The translations under genes were made by a program, and so were the position numbers. The notes below the pieces were generated by a model. That model saw only the letters and a list, made by a program, of their open reading frames with translations, was not told the origin of the DNA and did no database searches. A DNA stretch of 64,000 bases from Crambe crambe (taxonomy: Eukaryota > Porifera > Demospongiae > Poecilosclerida > Crambeidae), in NCBI GenBank assembly GCA_963924555.1, contig OZ004596.1, positions 1,736,001-1,800,000 on the forward strand. The letters run 5' to 3'. The stretch's first letter is position 1. The number at the start of each line of letters is the position of its first letter. Shown piece after piece: positions 1-13,044 of the stretch.

Positions 1-122
1 AGGAGACTAGCTGGCTGTAACATCGGTACATACCTTGACTTCATTCAAGTATTTGTAAGCATATCGTGATGAATAACATGTAGCCTATATGAATTGGAGT
101 CATGTGATTTACTTCATTAAAG

Positions 123-3100
123 TCACGTGACATGGTTTACCTCTAATCCAGCAGCATGGAGTAGTTGTTCCATGCTGCATTCAGAGAGCAAGTTGATCGC
201 CTCACATTCTTCTTCTAAACTGCTTGTCTGTTTTGCATCAGCTTTTGTGGGACTCTGCAAAAGGTCATCACCACCATCAAAGGAGGACTGGTAAGTATCC
301 ATGGTCTCCACACTCTTTCTTGATTGCTTTCCTTGCTTGTGCACTTCCCTGGAAGAAAATTTAGCACATAAAGAGAGCTCAGCAGCTTCACAAATGTTTG
401 GAGTCATCCTGCCGTTCAGAATTAGCCTGGTTTAACTTATAAGAACACAACCTCTTGGCGAAAATCTGTGCACCTAATAATCACGTACATATGCCAGCAT
501 CACACAGCATGTGATAATATGCAAATGACCTAGCTAACCGGTGTCACGTCTCATCAATGATTGGACAACTGACCATGCTCTATCTTAATTACTGTACGTA
601 CCCTTTGGGAGACATGTGGAGTTTCCGACGCTTGACTTCTCCAGCTTTTATACCAAAACTTTTTGAGAGATTTCTCTTGCTGCAAAGTGCTCTGCCGGTG
701 AGGCTCGTTATCAACGTCTCTTGTTCAGCTCTAGACTGTAAAGATGAACCAACTGAAGGCTTCACTTTGAATTTCAATGCCAGTTGATCACTAGTCTTGT
801 CAGAAACCCCATGAGAATCACTAGCAACTGGCACTATCAAACGATTGATATATGGATCTAGTATCTTTGATATTTTGCGATTCTGTTCAAGTTGCTTCTC
901 CTTTTTCTTTGCTTCCTTTTTCTCTCTCTCTACTCTCTTCTTATGGTAAGTCTTCATGGAGGGAGGGGGGGGGGGGGGAATAAAGGATTAGGTTTGCTTT
1001 TCAATGCCTTCCTTACCAGGACCCAGTCTGGTAGAAGATCACTGCGATGCTTACTTTCACCATCTTCTGTACAGTTTTCAATAGAGTGAAAATATCATTA
1101 TCAATTCAGTCAGAGATGGACTAGCTATCACCTTTGAAAGGGATCTTGACTTCCTTCGTCCGTTTATAATGCTATTTATAGGATGATAAAATTATTAAGA
1201 TTTTATGAAGATCCCAGGAACTTGCCTTGATCACATTGTCTCCTGCTCGTTTAGAACTGGCATTCTTTACTCGTAGCCGAAGCTACGGGAAGAAACATGA
1301 GATATGAATCACTTAAATATAACACTGTACAGTGGTGTGGACTCAAAAACAAACAAACAAACAAAACAATAACAAAAACAAAACCAATAACCAAATAACA
1401 ACAAAAATAAAAACAAAATCAATAACCAAACAACAACGAACACAAATAAACAACAACAACAACAACAAAAAAACAGGAACACACTGTTATATATCCCCAG
1501 GGCGCACAATTTCATTGGTCGGTCTGTAGCTAGAGCGTATATGCGTAGCTACCCCTTAGTTACGAAACAAAATGAAAACTCCTGCCATGGCTTGTCTGCC
1601 GTTGTTCAGACGCCAACTCTAGCCTCGTGCTCTCAAGCAAGACTACGAACTACGAGGCTCCTCCCATGCCCACCACACCCAGCTATTAACGAGTTCCTCC
1701 ACCCACGTTTTGTGCTTGCTAGCGACAGCGAAGCTAGCGGAAGGTATGACGCCAAATACCAATGGGCCTTAGAAATAATTTCTTCTTGTGGAAAATTGCA
1801 AAAAAAAAAAAATGAAGTTTCCTTGTGACCCAGCACCAGATGACTTCTTCATTTTCCAACAATCAGCTATAAACTACCCAGAGACAGAAATAGATTCTTT
1901 AGTAATAGTTAATGACAATGTTATAGACTGATTGTTAACTTCATAATCATCTTCTTCCAACAGTCAGCCATAAACTACCCAGAGACAGAAATAAACTCTT
2001 TAGTAATAGCTAGGTAATGACAATGTTAGCTATCTGATCATTATCTCATAGATTATCTTCATTATCATCTTCTTCCAACAGTCAGCTTCAGAAAACCTAA
2101 CTGTTGTTATTCATAGCCTGGGGAACAGTGCGTTTATGAGTCATAACGCACTTTACCCTAAGGGAGGGAATTTATGACAGTAAGAGCACTTTTCTCTATG
2201 GGAGTAAATGTATTAGGTGGGATATATATATATAAATAAAGCCTCTCTGCAATCAGGACACTTGCTGGAGTTAGTCTAATCATAGTCCCAACATTGTGAG
2301 GTTCCCACTGTACACTAATCCATGACCTACACTACCCAAACAAGCTTTCTACTTAGCAACACTCGTACCTGCTTCTCCGTCTTTATTGGGAGCAACCTCT
2401 GCTGTATTTGGGACCATGCCTTCACACTTCCATAATGATCCATACCCATCACGAGCAGACTTTGTCAGAGAGGAAGATACATACCTACACACATGAGATG
2501 GATGATTGGATGACTTACTAGTCCTCCTCAGTTGTGTAGTTTGAGTTCAACTGCTTATCTTTAGCAGATCCTGAGGTGAGGGGGTGAGAGGGAAAGGAAG
2601 GAGCAGCAGAATGTGAGGGAGAAGGGAGCAGGGAGTGGGGGAGAAGGGGAAAGGAAGGAGCAGCAGAATGTGAGGGAGAAGGGAAAAGGAAGGAGCAGCA
2701 GAATGTGAGAAGGAAGGAACAGCAGAATGTGAGAAGGAAGGAGCAGCAGAATGTGAGGGAGAAGGGAAAAGGAAGGAGCAGGGAGTGGCAGAATGTGAGG
2801 GAGAAGGGAGCAGGGAGTGGGGGAAAGGAAGGAGCAGCAGAATGTGAGGGAGAAGGGGAAAGGAAGGAGCAGGGAGTGGCAGAATGTGAGGGAGGAGGGG
2901 GAAAGGGAGCAGGAAGCGGCAGAATGTGAAGGGGAGGAGTAGAATGAGGAGGGGAGGGGATGAGGAAGGAGGAAGGGGATAAGGAAGGGGGATAAGGAAA
3001 GAGGGAGGAGGATGAGGAAGGAGGCCGGAGGAAGGGGATCAGGAAGGAGGAAGGGGGATCAGGAAGGGGGGTATGATAGGATATGATCAAATTGGTACAC

Positions 3101-6100
3101 ATCACACTCCTACCGAAGCCAATGGCAGGCAGGAAATGAGGAAAGGTCCAAAACGTCTCGTGATTCATCAGCACCTCCTGAGCACTTTCAGGAATCCTCA
3201 CAGGAGTACCAGAAGCTGCATGGTCAAAAAGATAGATATGAAGTTTATCGACATCAGCTATAATTAAAGACTTCAGGTAGAAACATTATCTAACCTTTAA
3301 CTTTGATTAAATATTTCTTTAAATATTTTGTTAAAATATACTGTTCAACTGTATTGGAATTTATCTTTGGTGTGGACTATCTCCACACCAAAAATATGAG
3401 CTCCAAAGTAATCACGAGTTATGGAGAGCTAAAAAAGTGAATGTGCCTGATTTCTACTTATTTATTAATGTCTGTATGTATACCTGCCACTAATTTCACT
3501 GCATCGCTGTTGTGAGGGTCCAGCTTGCTGATGATCTCCAAGCCTTCATTGATGGTGGGAATGCCCCAGAGTCTACTTTGCACATCATCTGCACATACAT
3601 GGAAGCAGAAAGAAACAAAGGAAGTGATTGAATTACTGTGGTTGGGTGGGTGTGGGGGGTAACATGAACTAGGTGCGAGGTTATGGTAGGGATAACCCCT
3701 TCTCTTTCTCACCTCCAGAATCCAAAGCATCTTGTCTCAACTTATCGAGTTCTTCCTGCAAGAGATAGACAATGCATTTGCTGGTTTGATGAAAGCTTGA
3801 AGGCCTTGCATATCTCTATATATATAGCTTGTATGCACTCACCACAGCCTGTGCAGCTAACTGGGACACATGGACAAGAGAAGGCTCGAATCTTGAGAGC
3901 ACAAAAGTTTGCATCAGTAGCTGATAATGCTTCAAATGAACAAAGGAAATATCATAGTATTGTGAATTACATGGAAGGAGTGAGTAAAGGGATCATCTCA
4001 GTAGCTATTTATGGACTTCCTATAGTTAGAAGTATGCATGGTTTGTTTCCTAATCCTAATATGTTGCTATAGCTACATAGTGATTATAGTTATTGCCAAA
4101 TTGCAGTAGAACACACTCTTGGCAAAATTAACATTGCTGTTTTGATTGCTATATTAATTATTATGTAATAGTATACTAAAGTGCAGCCACACACATATAA
4201 CCACACCTGCTGTATCTGGGTGTGAAGTTGGACAGTCTGATCTACTGTGAGGTAGTCTTGAGTGCCTTGCTGCTGCAGAGGCTGCTGCAGATTGGTGGGA
4301 AACTTGCTACCAATCAGAGACCCTGTGCTCTCAGGTGCCGACTGCTGGACGGGTGCTGCATTTTGCAGCAGCAAAGACTGCAGTCTGGAACACATTCCAT
4401 AATTCATATGATATGCATGACAGGGGAATTCCCATTATATGAATATGGGTATAAATATACCACTACATCAAGAATAAATAAAACCAAAGAAGAGCAATGG
4501 CAGAAGGTAATGGTGAGTTATGAGTTAGTAATTGTACTGTGATTGTCCATAAGCATGGAATACTCTATCCAGTAGCTAGCTATAGATGATACTAGGGAAC
4601 CTGTTTCATGTGGGTAAGACCTTACTTAGCTTTCTTATAATGTGTCTTCGTTGTCCAAGGACAATACCATGTATGAGAGGGGCCTACCTATAGCTTTCTT
4701 TACATGGTGGCAACATCAAGCTTCAGGGGCCAGACCTGTTGCAGCATTTAGACAGGCAACTGTCTGAGTGCTTTAGCTTTGCAGCAATATGTATACATTC
4801 TATAGGACAGCTATCATGAGTGTCTTAGCTATACATCTATGTCAACTATCTGAGTATATCTTCAAAATAGCTATACCTATACGTATGTCCCATAGGAGAA
4901 CTGTCTATGGAAAGTTTAAGTGACGTCCTGGAAGGAATCTATGAAGCCAGTTCCAAGTGGTACAACCTCGGGCTACGCCTTGGCCTCCTGGCTTCAGTGC
5001 TGGATGCCATCAGCACACGGTGCCTGCAAGACCCAGAGGTTTGTCTCCGAGAAATGCTCAAGGAGTGGCTGAAGCGCAACCCTCAGACCACGACATGGAA
5101 GGTTCTGATTAGAGCACTAGAGAGCACTGCTGTAGGTGAACTAGTACTTGCAAAACACTTGAAAACTAAGCATTGTCAGCAGGATCCAGATCAAGGTCAG
5201 AATATAGCTTTAAAGAAACAAGTGGGTAAAGCATTCGGGGGGAATCATATTTCTTTCTATCCTTTCCCCCTAAAGCATTGATCATGCAGATCGTAGTCAA
5301 AACACCACTGGTCCATTTGTTTACACTATGTTAGAGGAGCAAATCATAGTATGCACACATACTATGTATATGAAACATGTATGTAGGTGCTGGAAACATC
5401 TCTTGAGAGATCAGTTCTTCCTTAATCCCCCCCATGCAAAGTTCTATAGTTCTAGCTATCATAGTCCTTGTATAGTATCACACATGACACACATGCCATA
5501 GCCAAATTTGGTGCTTTCATTTGTTGCTATACCACTGCAGAAGAAGATGCCATGCCCTCAACACCGAGACGCAGTGAAGAGTTAGAGTGTAGTACTGAAG
5601 ATGGTATGGTTAATTCTGCATGGACTCATTTATATATAGAATCATTTTAGGTCACTTTTTCACACTTTTAGCTATCAAGGATGGTGAAATAAGTCCTGAC
5701 GTATTCCGCAAAGCATATTCAGCATCAAACTCTGACCAACACTCAAGCGACACTTCCAATCTCAAGGACCAATTCATGATCCTCCAGGCCTATGGCTGTG
5801 GCTGTGGAAAATGCAGCTTGAACACGTTCTTAAATCAAGGTTGCCCAGAGCCTGTCAAATCACGGAGCTCTTTCCCTTATCTCAACACCAAAGGACTGAA
5901 CGAGAGTGAAGTGATGATCCTTAAGGGAAGACTCTTCCACGAGTTTCAGCTGATATCCAGAGGCTTTTCAAAGTTTAACACGGCAATCTGTGAGTCACTG
6001 ATCAATCGAGATGTTTCGGTAAAGACCCTGGCCCGAAGCCTGCGTGATTTGAGAGCATTTCAGCCATCTGGTCCCGATACGGACAGCCCCTTACTAAGAG

Positions 6101-9100
6101 AAAGGTTCGACGAGATCAAGGCTGCAAAGGACATAGACGACATTTTCGATATCCTAGCCGACTACGTGTCATTCTTCAGTTTCCACATTACAGAACATAT
6201 AGTGGATAACTTAGGAACTCAAGAAGACAGGCAGCTGCTGAATCAATATAAGAAGGAATTAGAAGAGTATTGCAAAAGAAACATCTACGAGTGTCCTTCG
6301 TACTCTGCACCCAAACCAGGTGTAGCTGATCTGATGCTGAAAGTGGAAGGGATTGAAAAGTACAACCTGAAGCACCTTGCTGAGTTGATATCATGCATAT
6401 CTAGAGTTGTATCCGTGGCAGATTACACATTGCAGCTGTGCAGTGTGGAAAAGGGATGCGTGCAACTTAACTTCCAGATTCCACACTTTGTGAAGGAGGC
6501 AATCTTCCCACTAGCTTCAGAACAGATGGAGAAACTGAAGGATATGGACATTATCCTTGTGCAGTGCAGCAAATGGCAATATAAGGTTTGAGTTGGGATA
6601 GCTATGTAATTGAGTTGGAGTAAAATTACTGAATCCATTGATCCCTCATTAGCTATTAACTTTCTCAATTCTTAAAATTCCAAAAAAAAATCAAAAACAA
6701 CAACAACAACAACAAACAACAACAACAAACAACAACAAACAACCAGCTAATATCAACTCTCTGCTAGTGTGTTTTTAATTAAATATAAAGTTAGAGCAGA
6801 TATAGTGAATGGTCATGGGTTAACTCCATGGACATTCAGCTTAGTCTAGTTTCAGCCCCCTTTCCCCCTTGTCCATATAATAATACAAACAAGCACCAGG
6901 GAAAGTTTATTGATGAAAAGAGTCTAGCACATATAATAATATAAACAGAGAAGCACCAGGGAAAGTTTATTAGGATCTAGCAGCTAGACTACACTGTGGC
7001 TAGGCTTAGACGCATTGGAAGGACTCCATGGCTGTGTATAATAAACCTTTCTCCCTTTTATAGTTATCAGAGAATTACAAGCCAGATTCCAAAGTTAAAG
7101 ACACCTCAAACAGTGCCAAAGGTATACACTTGTACATTAAGTATACAGAAAAGCAGGTCAAATACCATTGACATGTGTGTGAGATGGACCTTCTGAAATA
7201 TAACTATGTATGTTATATAAGCTATGTACACAGTTTGTGTAGGTGAAACAACACAAAGGCTTGACAGTGTTCCAACATTCACTGGAGAAGGTCCAAAATC
7301 AGTCCCACATCTAATTCTGACCAATACTGAAAGTGAGTTAACTATTGCAAGCAGCTACACAGTTCCGTCTCATTGAAGTGAAAATATGCATAAATGATGA
7401 CATGCAACACACACCACCTCTTGTTGTGCAAGTTTTTATAATCTAGCCATGACACACACAGAACACACACTCCTTATTGTGCAAGTCTTTCTAACTTAGT
7501 CATCAACACACACACCTCTTGTTGTGTAAGTCTTTCTAACCAATTACACTTTAAGGGGGAGGCATGGGCATATGCATACTTTGAATTTCTAAATTGGTCT
7601 TGTGAATCTGTGCAAACAGCCAGAGACGGGATTATATAATTTCTGGTCGATTCTTTACCTTATCTGGTCAGAAAATACTAACATGCAGGTGTTACACATG
7701 TCCAGTAAACAACATATACTTCTCTTATTTGAGGACTTCCTGTTTTAGATAAATCGATATCTGATCATGGGCGAATCTCGAGAGAAGTTTCTGAGCAGAG
7801 ATTGAAGTCAGTAGGCTATGATTGTTTCCTCATAAGAGAAAGCGAGAAGGTTAAGGACTGCCTTGTTCTTTCAGTGAAGCAGAAAGGAAAACTGAGTCAT
7901 GTATTGATTAATCGAACAAAAGATGGGTTTGTGGCACGAGGGGAAGTAACACCTTTCCCAAGAATCGAGAGTTTGATACTGCATGTGACCAACTACCTCC
8001 CACCATGCCCAGCACCAAATGCATCAGGTACATAAGAATAGACCACATAATTTCACGACTCATTAATTTCCATTACTTGATAAGATTTTGTAGTATTAAT
8101 AAGAATCTTGTTGGTTTAAAATCTTTTCACCAGTACAGCATCAAAGTACTCCCCCAATCCCTTGGACTGTATTATCTTATTATGTGTGACTTTAATCATA
8201 CAGAAGGTGATTCAAAAACACTTGAACCTCAGAGGAACTCCCAACAAGCAAGGTAATTATGCACACACACTGAAGGACAGAGTTGGAAAAAGAAATCACC
8301 ACTTCTCCATGAGGCAGAATTTTATGTAGCATTATGTTCAGTGTAGCCATACTAGAAATAGGCACAGGGATTTATATCTTATTTGCAGTAGTCAGGATGC
8401 AAGTGTTGGTGAAGCTACCCTGAGCGACTATGGTAGTGACTACAGCATTGATGAATCAGGGGAGAATACTGGAGATTGGTCAGGGACAGGAGACAGCGCT
8501 GTGGTCCTCGGGAACAAGCTTTTCCCACCTCTACTCCCTCCTCCTAAACACGCGGCAAACTTGTATGAAAAACTCCAAATGGACAAGAGGGACAAGGAAC
8601 ATCACTACAGCAAAATTAGGAAGGAGGAAATGTATGAAACATACATTGACATCACTGATGCAATCAAACAGAAAACTGAAGAATCGAGAGAGCAGGAGAA
8701 AAAGAAGACCACTACTTCTCCACCAAAAGGAAACATTTATGTGAAAATATAATATTGTGAATGATTGTTCTGTGTATTCATTTTTTTAACAATTAAATTT
8801 TGGTCAAGAAACGAGGAAGTGGATTGAGGAAGTTGCAGCAGTCAAGGTGGATGATGAATAGATTTATAGCTTCACATGCACATGGTTGCATGGGCACATT
8901 CAGTAAAGGCATGGACCATTACATGCATAGAAGTGAACACTAACCCAAGAGACTGAAGTAGGTAAGCGCTGGTCAGGTCCACCCCATCAGGAGAGAGCAA
9001 GCCTCCAATGCCACCAGCAGACTAGAAAGAAATGAACACAATCATATGTACTACAAGTACAGAAGAAGTGCATGGTAATCCCCCCACCCATTAAAACAGC

Positions 9101-9492
9101 TACTGTTGATAATGTCTCTATCTAGTGGCTGGGGAAAGGGGGTTTTTATTACCAAATGTAAAATACTGAGTGTATGCTACCACTTACAGGATACAAATAC
9201 TCATTCAGTAAATCATCCACTTCCTTTTCTGTAGATACAAACACAATTATGAAATCAACACAATACCAACAACACCAAAACTATATACAACGATAATGAA
9301 ATTTCTTACTTGATATTCTGACAGCTCTGTCATCACGGAACTCTTCCTTCTCTTCATCCAGTTGCTGATCAGCTAGATAGTTGTATTCTGTGTCATCCCC
9401 ATCCTCCTCTCCACCTCCTCCGCTCACAAAGCTGTCGTTGGGGTTCACAGGTGCTGCATAAACAACAATAACATCAATATAGCTTTTGAAAA

Positions 9493-9529
<37 letters not shown>

Positions 9530-11755
9530 TGTGTACTGTTTGGGTTGAAGAGGTCACTCAGCCATTTCTGCCATTCCAGGTCGTCTTCTTCCAACTCCAT
9601 TGGCTCCAAGTCTCTGGGGGTTAGAGGGTCATCCACATCAGGGGGAAAGAAGGCGGCTATAGTGCATGCATGATCAAGGAAAGAGAGTTGAAGGGGTGTG
9701 TGGCTGGGATGCAAGTAAACACAGGCATGCATGCATTGTATCCCCATACTTACCTTCAATGGCAGATATAGATGTGTCATTCAGTGGTAATTTTGACCTG
9801 GTGCGCTGGGCTATCTCACCTTCTTGCATCTCTTCCTGCATCATTCAATGAAAATCCCATCACTGTGTATTCTCTTACACCCCCCCAATATGGATTCACA
9901 GTGGTACCTATCGAACCCCTCAATGTGGACTCAGTGGAATCACTCAATAAGATGGTATTGAACTACTCAATGTGGACTCACAGTGGGATCCCTTATATTG
10001 AACCCCCCAATTTGGATTCGCAATGGAACCCTCAATATGGTGGTATTGAACCAACTCATTACAATGCCCCTACCAGAAATATCATAGCATGCTCAATCAT
10101 TGAAGGGGTTCCACAGTAATAATGGGGGGTTCCACTGTAATGATGGAGGAGGTTACACTGTAATAATGCACATTGAGTGAGGGTTTTGCCCGAACCTCAT
10201 AGGGAAGAGAAGGTGGTGGCAGTGCCTCAACAGTGGTGGGACAGTGCAGTGGTGGTTTCTCTTGCAGGATCGGTGGTGCCTCAACAGTGGTGGGGGGACA
10301 GTACAGAGACTTGAGTGGTGATACCTCAACAGTGGTGGGACAGTGCAGTTGTGGTTTCTCTTGCAGGACCGGTGGTATCTCAACAGTGGTGGGGGGACAG
10401 TACAGAGACTTGAGTGGTGATGCCTCAACAGTGGTGGGACAGTGCAGTGGTGGTTTCTCTTGCAGGACCAGTGGTGTCTCAACAGTGGTGGTGGGACAGT
10501 GCAGAGACTTGAGTGGTGATGCCTCCACAGAGGTGGGACAGTGCAGAGACTTCATGGGACTCTGTATCATGTCGGAGAGGGAGGCAAGGAGAGCAGCTGT
10601 CTCATGGATGAGGGCATTGTCAGGAGGAGGCATGAGGGAACTGGAACTAGGCTTAGGAGGAGGAGGAAGACAGTTGGGGTCAGGGAGTAAACTTATCCCT
10701 GGTAGACCTGAGTAAGTGGAGTTACCGCTGGCAGAAGTGATAAAGGTGGTCGATGATGAAGCGAGGTTACTGGATGATGATGAAGAAAATGATGATGACG
10801 ACGATGTAATTGCTGTGACAGATGAGGTATGGGTGACTAAAGTGTTTGTGATGATGGCAGGAGCTGAGGGGATAGTAGGGGTGATTGATGCTGTGGTTGG
10901 GAGGCCGAGTGAAATGTGAATGGGAGACCTTGGACTACTTGGATGTGAGATGGCTGGACGAGAGGAATCAACAGGAGAAGGGAATTGTTGGTAAATACTA
11001 CCAGAAGTGATGTTCGGATATGATGGCATGATTGTATTTGGTAGCACCTGGGAGGAAATTTTGGGGATGGTCTCTGTGATTGATGTCGATGGAGTTGTGA
11101 AAACACTTTCAGTGATAGGAAGTGTACCTGTGCTAAGGGGTGTGGTTGCTGCACCTTTTTCACAGACAGTACCAGATATTTGCAGTTCTTTGCTACTAGC
11201 ACCAGGTACAGAGGAGGTCTGAGATGATTTCAGCAACACGAGTCCAGTCTTTTCTGCACTCATAATTTTTCTTCCTTGCTGCAAATCAGCTTGCTGCAAA
11301 TCTGTATCAACTTCTTCAGTAACTCCTTTCTCGCATGCATTCTCATCTGCCTCCTCTTTCTCTACTTCTTCTTCATCCTCCTCCTCTTTTTCTACTTCTT
11401 CTATGTCCTCCTCCACTTCCCCTACCTCTTCTTTGTCTTCCCCCTCTTCCTCTACTTCTTCCTTGTCCTCCTCCTCTTCTTCTACTTCTCTGTCCTCCTC
11501 CTCACTATCCTCATCACTGCTATTCTCACTATCACCATGACTACCAGAGTCCTCCTGACCATCACTGTCTTCATTACTGCTGTCAATAACAGGGTTATAC
11601 TCTTCATCAGAAGAATCATCAGTAATAATGCTTTCATCCAGTAGTATGCCAGCACTACCTTCTGTCTTCTTAACTGGTGATTTCATTTTGGCAATTTTAG
11701 TGAGAGATGCCTATGAAGGAAATACAAATTTCATTTTGATTCTTATTACTAAATT

Positions 11756-11791
<36 letters not shown>

Positions 11792-13044
11792 TAAGGCTGA
11801 CAGTGCAAGTGTGGATGATTGACTAAACCACTTACTATTTTCTCTGCACTGATTCCACCACTGCCCATCAACTCTTGTCTGACATGTGAACGAGTCAACT
11901 TGGGTTCCTGTTGAAAACAAGCCAGGTCAGCAGGATGAAGAAGATGCACGAATAAAACATAACAAGAAAGAGACCACACTCACATAAGTGACAATCTCCT
12001 CCATGTCCCACTGCTGTCCAGACACCTTGCCCTCTTCTTCTGCTGCCTTCTTCTGGGCTAGAGCCAGCACTCTCTTATCTTTCAGGACATGCTGCATTCA
12101 TGAATTAGAGAAACAGTCACATAGGAACCAGTTGAGGGACATTATAGGGACCAGTTGTTTTGTCCAGGTTGTAAAGGTGGAATGTATTAACATTGCTGTA
12201 TAACTTTCAGTGCATTGAAAGGTCCTTTATAGGGAGGTTTTGGAAGGTCCTTCAATACAGGAATCCCCCCCACCCATCCCCCTGGAGAAAGAAATGGCTG
12301 TATAAATGCACTATACAGACATCTCAGTGGAGACACTTCATGAAATTCCAAGGCCTAACCCAAGTGAGTTATAATCCTAACACAGAAGACGATCTGACTT
12401 ACACGGAGTATGCTCTTCACATTCAAGACGGACAAATTTATTCTGTGTGCAGCATCTTCTAAGATATTGTCGATCTTCAAAGTAGAGGAAGCTGGTCTGT
12501 CTTGCTCTTTCTTTTCTTCTCCCTTTCCATCTTCACCTCCTTCCATCTCCTCAACCAGTGGGCTGTTTTCATCATATTCCCCCATCTCTTCTTCATCTCC
12601 TTCCATCTCCTCTACCAGTAGGTTGTTCTTGCCATGGTCTTCCCTCCTTTCATCCATTTTGTCCCCTTCTATCACCTCAACTGGTGAGCTGGGGGCACTT
12701 CCATTGCATTCTTCCTTATCTTCGTCCACTCCTTCCATCTCTTCAGCGGGAAAACTGGGACAAATCTCACCACATTCTTCATCTCTTACCACCTCATCAA
12801 TTGGCCTTCCACATTTATCTCCCTCCATCTCCTCAGCTGTTGAACTTGGATAACTCTCTCTATCCTCTTCCATATTAAACACAAAGCTGCCTTCAAATAC
12901 AAGCCTAGCTTATGCTAGGCAAATTCTATAAGGAGGGAAAAACAGTGCATAAACCCTTTACCTGACTAGAGAGAATGCTAGATAAAAACTTACTGTACAC
13001 CTGCTAGTTTCCTCATCAGCATCACTAGCCTCAACTCCTCCCAT
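123..13044 (-). CDS. GON4L: GON4L-like nuclear transcriptional regulator, multi-exon
   Basis: Exons read from high to low coordinate: 13001-13044, 12403-12886, 11984-12091, 11836-11907, 10196-11710, 9754-9835, 9537-9656, 9310-9453, 9188-9228, 8945-9021, 4207-4384, 3843-3860, 3713-3755, 3484-3588, 3114-3215, 2519-2570, 2369-2459, then probably 608-953 and 123-408 (stop at 123). Splice phases agree at every join listed except 2369 to 953, where an exon may be missing. Family matches seen: NVKSILR, EPKLTRS, DDSSDEEYNP, AQRTRSKLPLND, DDRAVRISKKEVDDL and a SANT-like segment TTEEDYLLVMGMDHYGS. GON4L proteins are nuclear corepressor-type factors carrying PAH and SANT/Myb-like domains. The N-terminal third is very acidic and includes a Pro/Thr-rich repeat block. 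The gene shares a promoter region with the SLC12 gene and contains a nested gene. Start choice: ATG at 13044 (acidic N-terminus) or ATG at 13055 in another frame with a different acceptor; I prefer the first. The family call is sure; the last two exons are less so. Confidence 0.85.
1330..1475. repeat. (CAAA/CAA)n low-complexity tract
   Basis: A/C-rich AAAC, ACAA and AAC repeats; noncoding on both strands. It lies in the stretch 954-2368 between GON4L-type exons, where no other gene is supported. Confidence 0.9.
2580..3080. repeat. purine minisatellite (GAAGGAGCAGCAGAATGTGAGGGA)
   Basis: About 500 bases of imperfect 24-30-base purine-rich units in the GON4L intron between the exons at 2519-2570 and 3114-3215. 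Long ORFs over it on both strands are compositional. Confidence 0.95.
4497..8752 (+). CDS. Death domain + SH2 + ITAM-like adaptor protein
   Basis: Nine exons with consistent phase: 4497-4506, 4896-5195, 5541-5603, 5672-6585, 7082-7121, 7243-7332, 7749-8027, 8204-8252, 8389-8752 (702 residues, stop 8750-8752). Residues about 5-105 form a death domain (LGLLASVLDAI, LREMLKEWLKR, TTWKVLIRALES). Residues about 125-430, mostly one large exon, form an all-helical-looking region I know from other invertebrate death-domain proteins but cannot name (FDILADYVSFFSFHITEHI; EKGCVQLNFQIPHFVKEAIF). Residues about 477-560 are an SH2 domain (HGRISREVSEQ, then FLIRES with the phosphotyrosine-binding Arg). The tail has tyrosine motifs YEKL (641), YSKI (655), YIDI (667) and YVKI (699). 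The spacing YxxL-x10-YxxI-x8-YxxI fits the ITAM rule. No membrane segment or signal peptide is visible, so it should be cytosolic. Role inferred: a phosphotyrosine-linked death-fold adaptor. The whole gene lies inside one intron of the minus-strand GON4L gene. The tiny first exon (MAEG) is the least certain part. Confidence 0.8.
6683..6742. repeat. (CAA)n microsatellite in the death-SH2 gene intron
   Basis: CAA/AAC repeats about 100 bases downstream of the donor at 6586. Confidence 0.95.
9497..9526. repeat. (CT)n microsatellite beside a GON4L exon
   Basis: CT run (GA on the gene strand) beginning about 10 bases after the donor of exon 9537-9656. Another (CT)n run at 11758-11788 sits in the GON4L intron before the large exon. 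Confidence 0.95.
10210..10555 (-). repeat. coding tandem repeat in the large GON4L exon
   Basis: Within exon 10196-11710 the protein repeats a 30-35-residue unit built from VEASPLKSLHCPTT and VETPLVLQEKPPLHCPTT. At least four units are recognisable, with Cys-Pro-Thr recurring. The frame is kept throughout, so the array is translated. Confidence 0.85.

Noticed and set aside
2518..3201. 227-residue Pro/Ser/Phe-rich ORF on the minus strand
   Set aside because: Purine/pyrimidine minisatellite; only its two ends are GON4L exons (2519-2570 and 3114-3215).
10233..10715. 160-residue plus-strand ORF opposite GON4L
   Set aside because: Antisense shadow of the translated GON4L repeat array; no splice or promoter support.
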